Source: Photobacterium sp. GJ3 | GTDB lineage: Bacteria; Pseudomonadota; Gammaproteobacteria; Enterobacterales; Vibrionaceae | NCBI RefSeq assembly: GCF_018199995.1 | Contig: NZ_CP073578.1 | Span: 2,356,001 to 2,420,000 of the forward strand | Reading direction: 5' to 3' | DNA: 64,000 nucleotides | Shown: positions 33,923 to 42,679 of the stretch, piece by piece | Numbering within the stretch: position 1 is the first letter of the stretch | Layout of the letters: the number at the start of each line of letters is the position of its first letter | The notes under the pieces: model-generated | Seen by the model: only the letters and a program-made list of their open reading frames with translations | What the model was told of the DNA's origin: nothing | Database searches by the model: none | Position numbers and translations under genes: made by a program

Positions 33923-34504
33923 ATGCGCAGTGCCGAATTTGACCGTGAAATGGTGTTACGTTCCGCGATGGATGCCTTTATTGCCAAGGGCTACAGCAAA
34001 ACCAGCATGCAGGACCTGAAACAGGCCACCGGGCTGCATCCGGGTTCCATTTATTGTGCATTTACCAACAAACGTGGTTTGCTGGTCGAAGCGCTGGAGC
34101 ACTATCAGGCCGAACGGGACAATGCTTTTGTGCAGTTATTTGACAGTCAACCCACAATCATGGCTGGCATTGCGGCCTATCTGGATCAGATGGTGGCCGA
34201 ATGCGAACAGGAGAACATCAAAGATTGCCTGTTGCAAAAAGCGCTCAGTGAACTGGCACAGGACGATAAAGAGATTGAACGTCTGATCAGCCATAAACTG
34301 AAAGACTGGGAACAGCTGTTCGCCTGTAAATTTGAACATGCCCAACAAAATGGCGAGCTCTCAACCCATCGCAGTGCAAAAGCACTTGCCCGATATCTGG
34401 TCATGGGAATTTACGGCATCCGTGCTTATTCACACACACAACCTGAACCGGGAGAACTGCGTGAATTAAGTGCAGAACTGATGCAGCATATTCAGGGAAT
34501 CTGA
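33923..34504 (+). CDS. TetR-family transcriptional repressor
   Basis: 193 residues from ATG 33923-33925, preceded by AAGAGAGA. N-terminal TetR helix-turn-helix: AMDAFIAKGYSKTSMQDL, then TGLHPGSIYCAFTNKRGLLVEAL. Cysteines in the ligand domain (around residues 94 and 101) could sense electrophiles as in NemR, but this is inferred. Divergent from the old-yellow-enzyme gene and very likely the protein that binds the three palindromes between them, repressing both genes. A hairpin (CAGGGAATC/GATTCCCTG, 34493-34515) overlaps its stop codon. Confidence 0.92.
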   Translation: MRSAEFDREMVLRSAMDAFIAKGYSKTSMQDLKQATGLHPGSIYCAFTNKRGLLVEALEHYQAERDNAFVQLFDSQPTIMAGIAAYLDQMVAECEQENIKDCLLQKALSELAQDDKEIERLISHKLKDWEQLFACKFEHAQQNGELSTHRSAKALARYLVMGIYGIRAYSHTQPEPGELRELSAELMQHIQGI

Positions 34505-34515
34505 AAGATTCCCTG
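34493..34515 (+). terminator. Hairpin overlapping the tetR stop codon
   Basis: CAGGGAATC and GATTCCCTG pair around TGAAA, which contains the stop codon. No T run follows; a possible weak terminator. Confidence 0.4.
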
Positions 34516-34552
34516 GGAACTCATGGGTCATCTCAGTATTTTTAAAACAATC

Positions 34553-35218
34553 TCATTCATTCCGAATGGGTTGCGCTGTTTTTCGATTAGACAGATATTT
34601 TACGCCCAGCCAGGCAGAGGCGAGAATCACTCCCGTGAAAATAGAGACGATCCAAAACTTTGTCGGGTCAACCACCCACAGTAATAAATAAGTCGTCAAA
34701 AGATAAAGAACGATAATTCCTGTGAGCAAGAGTGTTTCTGATCGTGCCAGAGCAAAAATTCTTCTCTGAAACCAGTAAACAGGGATGATGATAAATGCAA
34801 CCAGCAAAAACACTTTCAGGTTTACGACAGATAAGTCCCAGGCACCTTCAACAGCCGCACCAAAGGTAAAAAAGTAAGTCATGATCCCGGCAGACATCCC
34901 CATGATGATAAAGCCAGCCGATAGACCGACCTCACTGATTGGCACAAAAAACTTTCGCATCAGCCAACACTGCGAAGCCCTTTCTGCATCCATGCCCAAC
35001 ATCATTGCTCTTATCGCAACCAACAGAAATCCAGAGGTTGAAATCATAAAAAATGCTCTGACAGAAAAAGGTTCGAAAACAATCGATTCGATATTTTCTA
35101 ACGAGGCATTATTGTCAATATAAAGTGCCATGAAAAATGAAGCGATAAATCCATACAAAGAAAAAACCCAAAAGTCATTCCATAAGGGTTTAAAGGGAAT
35201 TGGTGTATATTGACTCAT
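34553..35218 (-). CDS. Unknown integral membrane protein
   Basis: About 221 residues from ATG 35216-35218, with another ATG five codons upstream as alternative. Roughly six hydrophobic helices, a Met- and aromatic-rich composition, and no recognised motif. No signal peptide. Base composition is more A+T-rich than the neighbours. It stands alone between tetR and an unknown acidic protein. I cannot assign a family. Confidence 0.65.
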   Translation of the reverse strand: MSQYTPIPFKPLWNDFWVFSLYGFIASFFMALYIDNNASLENIESIVFEPFSVRAFFMISTSGFLLVAIRAMMLGMDAERASQCWLMRKFFVPISEVGLSAGFIIMGMSAGIMTYFFTFGAAVEGAWDLSVVNLKVFLLVAFIIIPVYWFQRRIFALARSETLLLTGIIVLYLLTTYLLLWVVDPTKFWIVSIFTGVILASAWLGVKYLSNRKTAQPIRNE

Positions 35219-35362
35219 ATTTATCTTGTCCATAAAAAGTCCAGTCAAGGCGAAAGTAATGTGTATGTTGAAAAAGTTACTTGATTGAATCATGATAAAT
35301 AAACTTTTTGGGCGTTTCACTTTATATTTTTCATTTGATGAAAACTTGCGGGTTCAAACAAA

Positions 35363-35387
35363 AAACGGAAGGCTGTGCCTTCCGTTT
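35363..35387 (-). terminator. Rho-independent terminator of the acidic two-half protein gene
   Basis: On the minus strand AAACGGAAGGC and GCCTTCCGTTT form a perfect 11-bp stem with a three-base loop, followed by TTTTTG. It lies about 30 bases after the stop at 35418. Confidence 0.9.
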
Positions 35388-35417
35388 CAGGGTGAGTTCA
35401 ACAATCAGTGAATTCAT

Positions 35418-37151
35418 TCAATCCGCATTCATCAGAAGATGCACCGTATTTTCAATATCCTCTTCATCATAATCAAGATCTGCTAATTCAGCCTGAATCT
35501 GCTCACCGAGTGTTTTCACATGCGCGGGATGATCATCCAGCCATCTCCGCAACGCCGTTTCGCACCAATCACAGAAACTTTCTTCCCACAAATCGCCCCG
35601 CGCGAAAGTCAGCCGGGTTTTCAGAACCGGCAGAAACGCAGCAAAGCCACCTTCAATCTGATCCTGATTGTCCCAATAGTGGTGGAAGAGCTGATCGATT
35701 TGCTCGCCCGTCCCTTCATATTCCGTGATTAGTGGTAAGGCTTTCAGGTATTCAACATACAACGGAATATAACGGGGATGGGCTTCTGCCAGCAGACCGG
35801 CAGCATAATGACCGTAAGGCAGTTCATCCAAATAGAATGCCTGGATCTCATGGAGTTTTAACCAATCAATCTGGGCCTTCAGGTAATTCTCCAGTGCATC
35901 CCATGCCTGCAGCGTTTTCGCCTGTTCAAAGAGGCTGTAGAGCAGTGCAGAACAATAAATTTTCGGTTTTTTCAGATTCAGCTGTTCCAGCAGGTCTTCA
36001 TCCATGGCGCGCACGAGCTCACGGATTTCACGCCCCATAAATCGCTGATCAAACCGATGCTCGTAGTCGAATCGTACCGGATCTTCCGAAACCATGGCAT
36101 CGGGGTGGCGGACTTCTTCCAGCCAGCGGACCAGCTCAGCACCCATCGCCTCTGGCGTATCTATACCGGAAATCCGACTGAGTTCCTGCTGATAGCAAGC
36201 TTCGCGCTGTACATAGCATTGTTGTAATCGCTGCGCCTGATCATGTTCATTCAGAAGTTCTTTCTGGACAGCATCTTCGATTGCCAGCACATCCCGGATT
36301 TCTGCCAGCTGTTCCTGAATTTCATCCGGATCAGATTGGTCCCGCTCAACATAGGCCTGATAAGCGGCCAGAAACGCATCCATTTGATTGTTTTCATACA
36401 GCCAATCACGGATTGGGAGTGCCTCGCACCAGTCGCCAAAATCATCCCAGCCATGCTGGTCTGAAGCGAAGGTCAGGCGGGCAAGGATGATGGGATAAGT
36501 GGCTGAAGTGATCCCAAGTTCAGGAATGATCTCGCGCAGGAACTCCCCCACGGTTTCTTCCGGAACTGCGTCTTGGCATGTCGAGAGAAATTCAACATAC
36601 AGCGCGCCATACTTAGTGATGTCATGACGCAACAAAGCTTCCGCAGCATAGTTACCGTAAGGCAGTTCTTCCGCATACAAAGCGTCCCCCTGCTTGATGT
36701 CTCTCACCCATTGAATTTGCTGTCTTAAATAACTTGCCAGCAATTCCCAGCACTGGAGGGACACCGCTTTATCAAACAGAGCATCAAGATAGGCATCAAA
36801 ATCGAAGTCAAAATCGTCATCATCCTGACAAATATCAAAACGACTGACCGGATCCGAAGCATCGCCTTCGATTGCTGCTTCCAGCGCTTTGTGTTCTTCA
36901 GTCTTAAACCATTCTTCAAAGCGCTCCCAGTACATCAAACCGCGAATCTCGGGATCAATGACTGCGTGATGGCTTTCATGCAGCCACTCATCCAGTAACA
37001 CCGCCATCTGTTCGTGGGTTTCGGCCTGCTCAATTCTCTCGAGTAATTGCAGATAGGCGGCACTGGCTTCCTGTTTTTTCTCAGCCAGCTGTTCCAACAG
37101 GACTTCTAATGTTTCATCGGCGCGAGGATGACTGCCGCTGTTTTCATTCAT
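35418..37151 (-). CDS. Unknown acidic protein built of two similar halves
   Basis: About 577 residues from ATG 37149-37151 (GAGG upstream; an ATG five codons earlier is less likely). The sequence is rich in Glu, Asp, Gln, Trp and Leu and looks all-helical and cytosolic. Two related blocks are visible, at about residues 120-265 and 395-545. Each has a C(L/A)W-type helix, a Q-I-(Q/D)-W stretch, then EELPYGNYAAEALL in the first and DELPYGHYAAGLLA in the second, and a later RLTFA...DWCE segment. An unusual Asp/Phe run (DDDDFDFDFD) lies near residue 110. No known domain recognised. It is 100 bases downstream of a DUF4272 gene in the same orientation. Confidence 0.75.
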   Translation of the reverse strand: MNENSGSHPRADETLEVLLEQLAEKKQEASAAYLQLLERIEQAETHEQMAVLLDEWLHESHHAVIDPEIRGLMYWERFEEWFKTEEHKALEAAIEGDASDPVSRFDICQDDDDFDFDFDAYLDALFDKAVSLQCWELLASYLRQQIQWVRDIKQGDALYAEELPYGNYAAEALLRHDITKYGALYVEFLSTCQDAVPEETVGEFLREIIPELGITSATYPIILARLTFASDQHGWDDFGDWCEALPIRDWLYENNQMDAFLAAYQAYVERDQSDPDEIQEQLAEIRDVLAIEDAVQKELLNEHDQAQRLQQCYVQREACYQQELSRISGIDTPEAMGAELVRWLEEVRHPDAMVSEDPVRFDYEHRFDQRFMGREIRELVRAMDEDLLEQLNLKKPKIYCSALLYSLFEQAKTLQAWDALENYLKAQIDWLKLHEIQAFYLDELPYGHYAAGLLAEAHPRYIPLYVEYLKALPLITEYEGTGEQIDQLFHHYWDNQDQIEGGFAAFLPVLKTRLTFARGDLWEESFCDWCETALRRWLDDHPAHVKTLGEQIQAELADLDYDEEDIENTVHLLMNAD

Positions 37152-37254
37152 TGTTGTTGTCCTCATTCTATTGATCTGCCAGCTATCTTATTTCTTATCA
37201 ATTCAATGAGGCGGCGACCACAACACAACTTTTATGAATCTATTTGATGAGCAT

Positions 37255-37941
37255 TCACGTACTTAAATTTGTTTCTTCCCAAGATACTCCCGGAGACAGA
37301 CACCAGGTCAGACTATGCCTTCTTTCATGAATCGTGCCGCCGTCTGCAATGGGATCATAATGTTCTGGGACTGTATCGCCCCCGTTCTGGGCACTTCTGA
37401 CCGCATTGTGCGCACAATAAAACAGGTCTTCTAATTCAGCGACCTCTTCAAAAGATCGGCTTTTGTGCTGCTCAAGCAAATCCTGAATACTGGCATTGAG
37501 GCCCGGTAAAAACTCAAAAATCATGGCCTGTGTAATTGGGTCGGGCAGTTGCCCGATATTGACCTGAGGCTTCACCTCAAACCCGAGCACCCAGGCCAGT
37601 GCCCACATGTTTTCCAGGCGCCAACCAATCGTTGAGGTGTGCCAGTGCGCTGCACTCTCCCGTTGAAAATCCATGATGCATCGCTCCTGTTCCGTCATGT
37701 AATCACGAAGATGGTTTCGCACCACATAATCACGAATCCGTTCACTGGGTGCATTTTCTTCAGTCATCAACACCCAGGTGATTAATGCATCCAACGCAAA
37801 TAAGCGAGCGGCAATTTCTTCACGGCTGCGCAACTGCCAGACAGGCTGTTTTTCATGGGAAAGCGGTAAATCCGGTGACACCCTGAATCCATCATCGGCT
37901 AAAACGGCTACATGATTTTTTCTGATCATTTGATAATCCAT
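37255..37941 (-). CDS. DUF4272 domain-containing protein
   Basis: About 228 residues from ATG 37939-37941 (AAGG upstream). RSREEIAARLFALDALITWVL near residue 40, the WRLENMWALAWVLGF segment near 107 and the LEDLFYCAHNAVRSAQ segment near 170 fit DUF4272, a helical domain of unknown function seen in many bacteria. Cytosolic. Together with the downstream acidic protein it may form a small operon of uncharacterised genes; in other bacteria such proteins sometimes lie beside toxin-immunity loci, but nothing here shows that. Confidence 0.7.
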   Translation of the reverse strand: MDYQMIRKNHVAVLADDGFRVSPDLPLSHEKQPVWQLRSREEIAARLFALDALITWVLMTEENAPSERIRDYVVRNHLRDYMTEQERCIMDFQRESAAHWHTSTIGWRLENMWALAWVLGFEVKPQVNIGQLPDPITQAMIFEFLPGLNASIQDLLEQHKSRSFEEVAELEDLFYCAHNAVRSAQNGGDTVPEHYDPIADGGTIHERRHSLTWCLSPGVSWEETNLST

Positions 37942-38239
37942 TGTCTTGCCTTTTTTAACACCATGCATAAAAGTCAGGTTACTTCGGGAGACGCAAGCAA
38001 TCACCCGCACCATCCTCATCAAGGAACCGACTTATCAGTTTTCAACAGGCGATAAGCAGACGCCACTGCCGCTTCAGCAGATAGAACATCGGATTAAAAA
38101 TAACGGGACAAAAAAGGGAAACCAGAAGAACGTCATCTTTCAGGTGAAGATACCGAGATATTTCGGGTTCAAAGGAGCAAAAAATGCCCCCAGAACCTGT
38201 TCATGAAAACCATCAAATCCAGCATCTGTGGAATCTGAA

Positions 38240-38512
38240 TTATGAACTGTGCTTTGTTTTTTCGGGGTTCTGATTTTCAGGCTCAGATTGATTCAATGCT
38301 TCTTCAGCAGGTGCCTGCTGCGCCGCACGTTTTTTCGAAGGCTCAACCTGCCCTTGCACTGCCTCGGTTAACTGATCCTGTTTTCCATCGTTAATAATGA
38401 ACTCAGTCTCCCCTTCGACAGACGCCAATAGCGGCAGCGGTAATGTCAGCGAAAAGACCACCAGCACGGCTCCCAGTACAAAGCGGTGATTCGTTTTCTT
38501 TTCATGATTCAT
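38240..38512 (-). CDS. Small exported protein of unknown function
   Basis: 90 residues from ATG 38510-38512 (AAAGGA upstream). Residues 1-30 form a signal peptide with cleavage likely after LLAS. The remaining 60 residues are rich in Glu, Gln, Pro and Lys, with no cysteine, and look disordered. It is the last gene of the tyrosinase cluster in the same orientation, about 90 bases after the tyrosinase partner. A role with the copper enzyme is possible but not shown. Confidence 0.6.
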   Translation of the reverse strand: MNHEKKTNHRFVLGAVLVVFSLTLPLPLLASVEGETEFIINDGKQDQLTEAVQGQVEPSKKRAAQQAPAEEALNQSEPENQNPEKTKHSS

Positions 38513-38600
38513 GTTTGATTCCTTTTTCACATTCAAGTCAGTGCTGAACGCAACCTGTAAACCACCACCTTCATGCTCAGAACTCCGATCAGCGCCTTAC

Positions 38601-39053
38601 TCAAAGAGTGACTAATTGAACTCCATGACAACAAACCAAAGACCGATCTCCCTGATCGCGCCATGTTTCTCTGGAAAAAGCATAAATCCAGATACTGAGT
38701 GTGGTTTGATCGGACTTGAGCGCTTTCAGTAAAGCATGTGTCACAGGGACTCTTTTAAATGCCGGTGTCATGGGATGAGATGGCCGGGAATCAAATCGGC
38801 GAATGCCATCCGGTCCATGGCAATGACCCGAAGCGCCCCAGCATTCCGAGTGGCCAAATAATGACAGTGTCCCGGCAAAGCCCCGGCTCTCTGGCGTCAC
38901 TTTCTTTGGCAACTTGGATGCAAAGAAGATCCAAGCGGTATAAGTCGGACGCAAATGATTCAGGCCATAAAATTCCAGATAGGCTTCGCTGAAACGTTGT
39001 GTTTTCAATCGGCTCAGATCGATTGCCGGTAATTGATAGCGTTGTTCAATCAT
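38601..39053 (-). CDS. Tyrosinase partner protein with Cys/His-rich motif
   Basis: 150 residues. Its start overlaps the tyrosinase stop in ATGA, so it is translationally coupled to it. The central GHSECWGASGHCHGP (about residues 67-81) is rich in potential copper ligands (H68, C71, H77, C78, H79), with another His in SRPSHPMTP. The rest looks like a beta-sandwich, comparable to the C-terminal shielding domain that is fused to some tyrosinases and haemocyanins. No signal peptide. I infer a separated C-terminal subunit or copper chaperone (caddie-like) for the tyrosinase. Confidence 0.65.
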   Translation of the reverse strand: MIEQRYQLPAIDLSRLKTQRFSEAYLEFYGLNHLRPTYTAWIFFASKLPKKVTPESRGFAGTLSLFGHSECWGASGHCHGPDGIRRFDSRPSHPMTPAFKRVPVTHALLKALKSDQTTLSIWIYAFSRETWRDQGDRSLVCCHGVQLVTL

Positions 39054-39901
39054 CCTACTCTCTCCAGTCCGGTGCCACTGATCGGAATGTCATCCAGAGA
39101 CATTGCGTATTCATATCCCAGCGACTGAAAATTCAGGACTTCCCCTGCGGTTAACCCAAAGGGTTCTAATACCACGTCCTTCAGCCCGGCAGGAAAATTT
39201 TCAATGCCATGCTTTTTTTGCCAGAGCGCCCATATCCGATCGATCATGCAATGATGCGAAAAAAAGAGAGGGTCGTAAGCCGCAAACGTCACATCCGCCA
39301 TGGATTCGCCAACATATCCATGAATCGAGTCATGCACACTTTCGAGCAAGTCATTGAACTGCTCATAGGCGCTGACCGAGTCAATCAGATAATCAACCAG
39401 CTCGCCCAGTGTCGCTCTGCCGTCCTGATTCACATCAGCAGCCGGAAAGGAAAACACGGGCATCTGCGTATCAGGATTACGGCTCGTTCGCAGATGAATG
39501 GGCTGAGGGACCTGAGGCGGGTTTAAGATAATTTCAGAATCAAACAGCGGATTATCCTGCCCGTCTATCTTCGGGGTCGAAAAGGCTGCGGGGATCCCTT
39601 GCACCTGTGTCCAGTCCCACCAGGGAATCGATGCATCCGGTTGAATATCCTGCAATGATTGCTCCAGCCGATGCAAATAAGCACGATGCCACGGCAGGAA
39701 AACCCTAGCCGTTAAATTCGAACGGCGGGAAAACTGATGATGCCAGCACCAACGCCCCGGCGCGCCATGGAGCCCGGCAAAATGATAGAAGCCGCGATTA
39801 TCCTGTATTTCTTTTGATGTCCGAATCGCCTCAATATAATGTTGCATATGGGGGAATTGCGGAGAAGAAACCGGCAAACGATATTTCATCTGACCCGACA
39901 T
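39050..39901 (-). CDS. Tyrosinase-family binuclear copper oxidase with an EF-hand-like loop
   Basis: 283 residues; ATG 39899-39901 follows AGGAGG by seven bases. CuA site: H45 in HFAGLHG, H54 in CWHH, H72 in LPWHRAYLHRLE. CuB site: H190 and H194 in HDSIHG, H216 in DPLFFSHHCMIDRIW. C52 two residues before H54 matches the Cys-x-His position of the thioether bridge in fungal tyrosinases. Between the sites, DVNQDGRATLGE (156-167) fits the 12-residue EF-hand calcium loop. No signal peptide is visible, so it is cytosolic unless carried by a partner. Tyrosinases oxidise phenols or catechols to quinones. Substrate unknown. Confidence 0.88.
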   Translation of the reverse strand: MSGQMKYRLPVSSPQFPHMQHYIEAIRTSKEIQDNRGFYHFAGLHGAPGRWCWHHQFSRRSNLTARVFLPWHRAYLHRLEQSLQDIQPDASIPWWDWTQVQGIPAAFSTPKIDGQDNPLFDSEIILNPPQVPQPIHLRTSRNPDTQMPVFSFPAADVNQDGRATLGELVDYLIDSVSAYEQFNDLLESVHDSIHGYVGESMADVTFAAYDPLFFSHHCMIDRIWALWQKKHGIENFPAGLKDVVLEPFGLTAGEVLNFQSLGYEYAMSLDDIPISGTGLERVG

Positions 39902-39983
39902 AGTTCAACCTCCTCTTTCACTTGGTTCATGCATATGATTCAGGTTCAGCGTTGGAAAAATAAACCTCGGAACTCAGCCCATT

Positions 39984-40382
39984 TTATTCATCCGGGTTGC
40001 GATATCGCAGTTCAAACCCTCGCACAATCACATAGGCAATCAGTGAAAAGATGAAAAAGACCAATAACATCCAGGCAATGGATTGAAGTGATTCGATCAG
40101 GGTTCTGTAAATTTCCAGAACCCAGCGCTCCGTGGTTAAAACAGGCGGTGTGAAGTCTTCACTGGGTTCCCGGATAAAATTTTCCAGGCTGTAAATTCTT
40201 ACGCCCCCTGAAACACCGACCACGTAAATGGCGAAGGTCAGATACTTAGTCCAGGCAAAGGAAAGATCAGGGGCAACCAACCGCTTTAATATGCTTTCAA
40301 TCGGCTGGCTGAACAGTTGAGACACCAGAAAACAAACACCCACGGAAACTGCAAAGGTGACCACTAACAATAATAAAAACAA
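39984..40382 (-). CDS. Small membrane protein upstream of tyrosinase
   Basis: 132 residues from a TTG at 40380-40382 with AAGGGG six bases upstream and no nearby ATG. Three hydrophobic segments: residues 1-25, about 45-63 and about 100-122. The C-terminus is basic and hydrophilic (RGFELRYRNPDE). No family recognised. It is about 80 bases upstream of the tyrosinase gene in the same orientation, so likely in the same transcript; it might anchor the enzyme, but that is a guess. Confidence 0.6.
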   Translation of the reverse strand: MFLLLLVVTFAVSVGVCFLVSQLFSQPIESILKRLVAPDLSFAWTKYLTFAIYVVGVSGGVRIYSLENFIREPSEDFTPPVLTTERWVLEIYRTLIESLQSIAWMLLVFFIFSLIAYVIVRGFELRYRNPDE

Positions 40383-40560
40383 GATGTTCCCCTTTCGTGA
40401 AAATGTGGGTTCTCTCTCTGCTCAGGCAGGTTCAGAACCGTTGCAGCCATGCGCTGTGCTGAAGGTATAGGCGAAACTCATCCCATATGAGAAATGATGC
40501 TTTCGGTTTTGAGACGTGACGCGGGATATGGCGACAGAAGAAAAAAGCCGGCTAAAAAAA

Positions 40561-40582
40561 CAGCCAGAATGACTTCTGGCTG
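40561..40582 (-). terminator. Rho-independent terminator of prmB
   Basis: On the minus strand CAGCCAGAA and TTCTGGCTG pair perfectly around a four-base loop and are followed by TTTTTTTAG, about 25 bases after the prmB stop. Confidence 0.9.
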
Positions 40583-40607
40583 CTGAATGAACTGAAAAGG
40601 GGAATAA

Positions 40608-41540
40608 TCAGTCTTTGTATTCTGCGAAATCTGCTGCGCAGTCAAGCAGTTGTTCACGGGTCATCATGAAGACACCGTGGCCACCATTTTCGAATTCAAT
40701 CCAGGTAAATGGAATATGCGGGTATTGTTCTTCCATATGAATCATGGAGTTACCGACTTCACAGATCAGAATGCCGTCTTCCGTCAGATAATCCGGGGCA
40801 TTGGCCAGAATACGGCGCACCAGATCCAGTCCATCAAAACCAGCCGCCAGGCCCAGTTCCGGCTCGTGACGGAATTCTTCCGGCAGGCTGTCCATGTCTT
40901 CCTGATCCACATAAGGCGGATTGGAAACAATCACATCGTATTTGTCTTTTGGGACATCACGCAGCAGATCAGAAAGCAGCGGAATCACTTGCTGCTCCAG
41001 ACCATGATCGTGAATATTCTGCTCGGCGACAGCCAGCGCATCCGCCGAAATGTCGACCAGATCCACTTCCGCTTCCGGGAACGCGTAAGCACAGGCAATC
41101 CCGATACAGCCACTGCCGGTACACAGATCCATGATGCGGGTTGGTTCACGGGTCAGAAACGGTTCGAACCCGTTCTCAATCAATTCTGCAATCGGAGAGC
41201 GTGGCACCAGCACACGTTCATCCACGAAAAACTCCAGACCGCAGAACCAGGCCCGGTTCGTGAGATAAGCCACAGGCGTGCGCTCAGTCACACGGCGAAC
41301 TACACGTTCCACAATGGCACGGCGCTCACTGCTGGTCAGGCGCGAATGGCGCGCATCCGCAGGAATATCAATGGGCAGATGCAGCGTCGGCAGCACCAGC
41401 TGCACCGCTTCATCCCAGGCATTGTCTGTGCCATGGCCATAAAACAGGCCTGCATCGTTGAAACGGCTGACGGTCCAACGTAGCATATCCTGCAATGTGT
41501 GAAGTTCGTTGACGGCTTCGTCGACAAAAATCTTATCCAA
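40608..41540 (-). CDS. prmB: Ribosomal protein uL3 glutamine N5-methyltransferase
   Basis: 310 residues. The start is TTG at 41538-41540, five bases after GGAGG, giving [13 protein letters not shown], the same N-terminus and length as E. coli PrmB. SAM site: [19 protein letters not shown] near residue 135; catalytic NPPY near 206 ([12 protein letters not shown]). PrmB methylates Gln150 of ribosomal protein L3 during 50S assembly. Divergent from smrB, the usual gammaproteobacterial arrangement. Confidence 0.96.
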   Translation of the reverse strand: MDKIFVDEAVNELHTLQDMLRWTVSRFNDAGLFYGHGTDNAWDEAVQLVLPTLHLPIDIPADARHSRLTSSERRAIVERVVRRVTERTPVAYLTNRAWFCGLEFFVDERVLVPRSPIAELIENGFEPFLTREPTRIMDLCTGSGCIGIACAYAFPEAEVDLVDISADALAVAEQNIHDHGLEQQVIPLLSDLLRDVPKDKYDVIVSNPPYVDQEDMDSLPEEFRHEPELGLAAGFDGLDLVRRILANAPDYLTEDGILICEVGNSMIHMEEQYPHIPFTWIEFENGGHGVFMMTREQLLDCAADFAEYKD

Positions 41541-41590
41541 AATAGCCTCCAAATGGCGCTACAATACCGCGATAAAGTAGTTGGAAATTC

Positions 41591-42127
41591 ATGATGAGTA
41601 AAAAAGACCCTGCCCTGGAAGAGAATGACTTTGCGCTCTTTCAGGAGGCCGTTAAGGGCATTAAACAGCTGTCGAATGATACCATAATCACCACACGCCG
41701 ACAGCGCCCGAAAGCGGATCAGCGCAATGTGAGTACGAAAGACAGTCAAAACCACGAGTTTTACTTCTCGGACGAGTTCGAACCGCACCTGAGTGAACAA
41801 GGCCCGATGCAGTATGCCCGTTCCGATGTGTCCAAGTATGAAGTGAAAAAGTTACGGCGTGGTGTCTATGTCCCGGATATCTATCTGGATATGCATGGGA
41901 TGACCCAGCAGGAAGCCAAGCGGGAACTGGCAGCCATGATCGCCGCCTGTATCAAAGATGGGGTGTCCTGTGCTTGTGTCATGCATGGCATTGGCAAGCA
42001 TATTCTCAAGCAAAAGGCACCGCTCTGGCTGGCTCAGCATCCGGATGTGATGGCATTTCATCAGGCGCCCCTTGAATTCGGCGGTGCCGGTGCCCTGCTG
42101 GTTCTGATTGAAATTCCAGAGCGGTAA
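41591..42127 (+). CDS. smrB: Ribosome rescue endonuclease SmrB
   Basis: 178 residues from tandem ATGs at 41591/41594. The C-terminal Smr domain has LDMHGMTQQEAK (DxH motif, about residues 98-109), CVMHGIGKHILK and the closing LLVLIEIPE; the N-terminal half contains YFSDEFEP typical of SmrB. SmrB binds collided ribosomes and cuts the mRNA between them, feeding tmRNA rescue. Start is 50 bases from prmB on the other strand. Confidence 0.95.
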   Translation: MMSKKDPALEENDFALFQEAVKGIKQLSNDTIITTRRQRPKADQRNVSTKDSQNHEFYFSDEFEPHLSEQGPMQYARSDVSKYEVKKLRRGVYVPDIYLDMHGMTQQEAKRELAAMIAACIKDGVSCACVMHGIGKHILKQKAPLWLAQHPDVMAFHQAPLEFGGAGALLVLIEIPER

Positions 42128-42150
42128 TGCAAAAGTATATCCCGGAGAGT

Positions 42151-42170
42151 GTCAGGTCTCGGGACCTGAC
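42151..42170. terminator. Hairpin between convergent smrB and lipoprotein genes
   Basis: GTCAGGTC and GACCTGAC pair perfectly around TCGG, with GGAGAGT and GACTCCC extending the stem imperfectly. No T run, but the place fits a shared terminator. Confidence 0.5.
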
Positions 42171-42190
42171 GACTCCCAAGGGTAACACTT

Positions 42191-42550
42191 TCAATACACT
42201 TCTTGCGTCAGTGAGCCCACATTCACAACCTGACCGTCCTGAATCAGCGTGACTTCACCTGTATCACAAATCTGCATCCGCACTTTGACGGAATTCTCAT
42301 TGTAATAATGTTCGCAGTTGCCGTTCCGGGCGCTGTCGATACGGGAAAAGATGGTGATCCCGCCCGGTGACAGTATGGAAGGCGGTGCGATAAATGTCAG
42401 CGTGCTGCCCGTACTCGAAATATTCATTTCTTCCCGGACACCATTCACCCATTTAATTGCCCCGTTCGCGACAATATTTGGCTTCACCATGTTGGCAGCA
42501 CAGGCAGTCAGTCCCAGACTGCCCAGCAAAACGAAAAGTATTTTCTTCAT
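42191..42550 (-). CDS. Small lipoprotein of unknown function
   Basis: 119 residues with a signal peptide and lipobox LTAC placing the lipidated Cys at about residue 17. The mature part is beta-rich with two further cysteines (NGNCEHYY and QICDTG) that could form a disulfide. No family recognised. Asp is not at position +2 (CAAN), so outer-membrane sorting is likely. Single gene, convergent with smrB. Confidence 0.75.
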   Translation of the reverse strand: MKKILFVLLGSLGLTACAANMVKPNIVANGAIKWVNGVREEMNISSTGSTLTFIAPPSILSPGGITIFSRIDSARNGNCEHYYNENSVKVRMQICDTGEVTLIQDGQVVNVGSLTQEVY

Positions 42551-42679
42551 AACCCGATAATTTTTTCAGTCGTTCTTTTGGAATGATTGTACCCGAACCC
42601 ACCTTGCGGGATAGCCCGGCCCGATAAAAGTGCGTCCTGCACCCAAGTTATCCCGATCAGAAGAAATAGCTGACGGACA

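Noticed and set aside
40650-41483. Long open frame of 277 codons on the plus strand
   Set aside because: It is the mirror of prmB; His/Gln/Arg-rich shadow composition and no ribosome-binding site.
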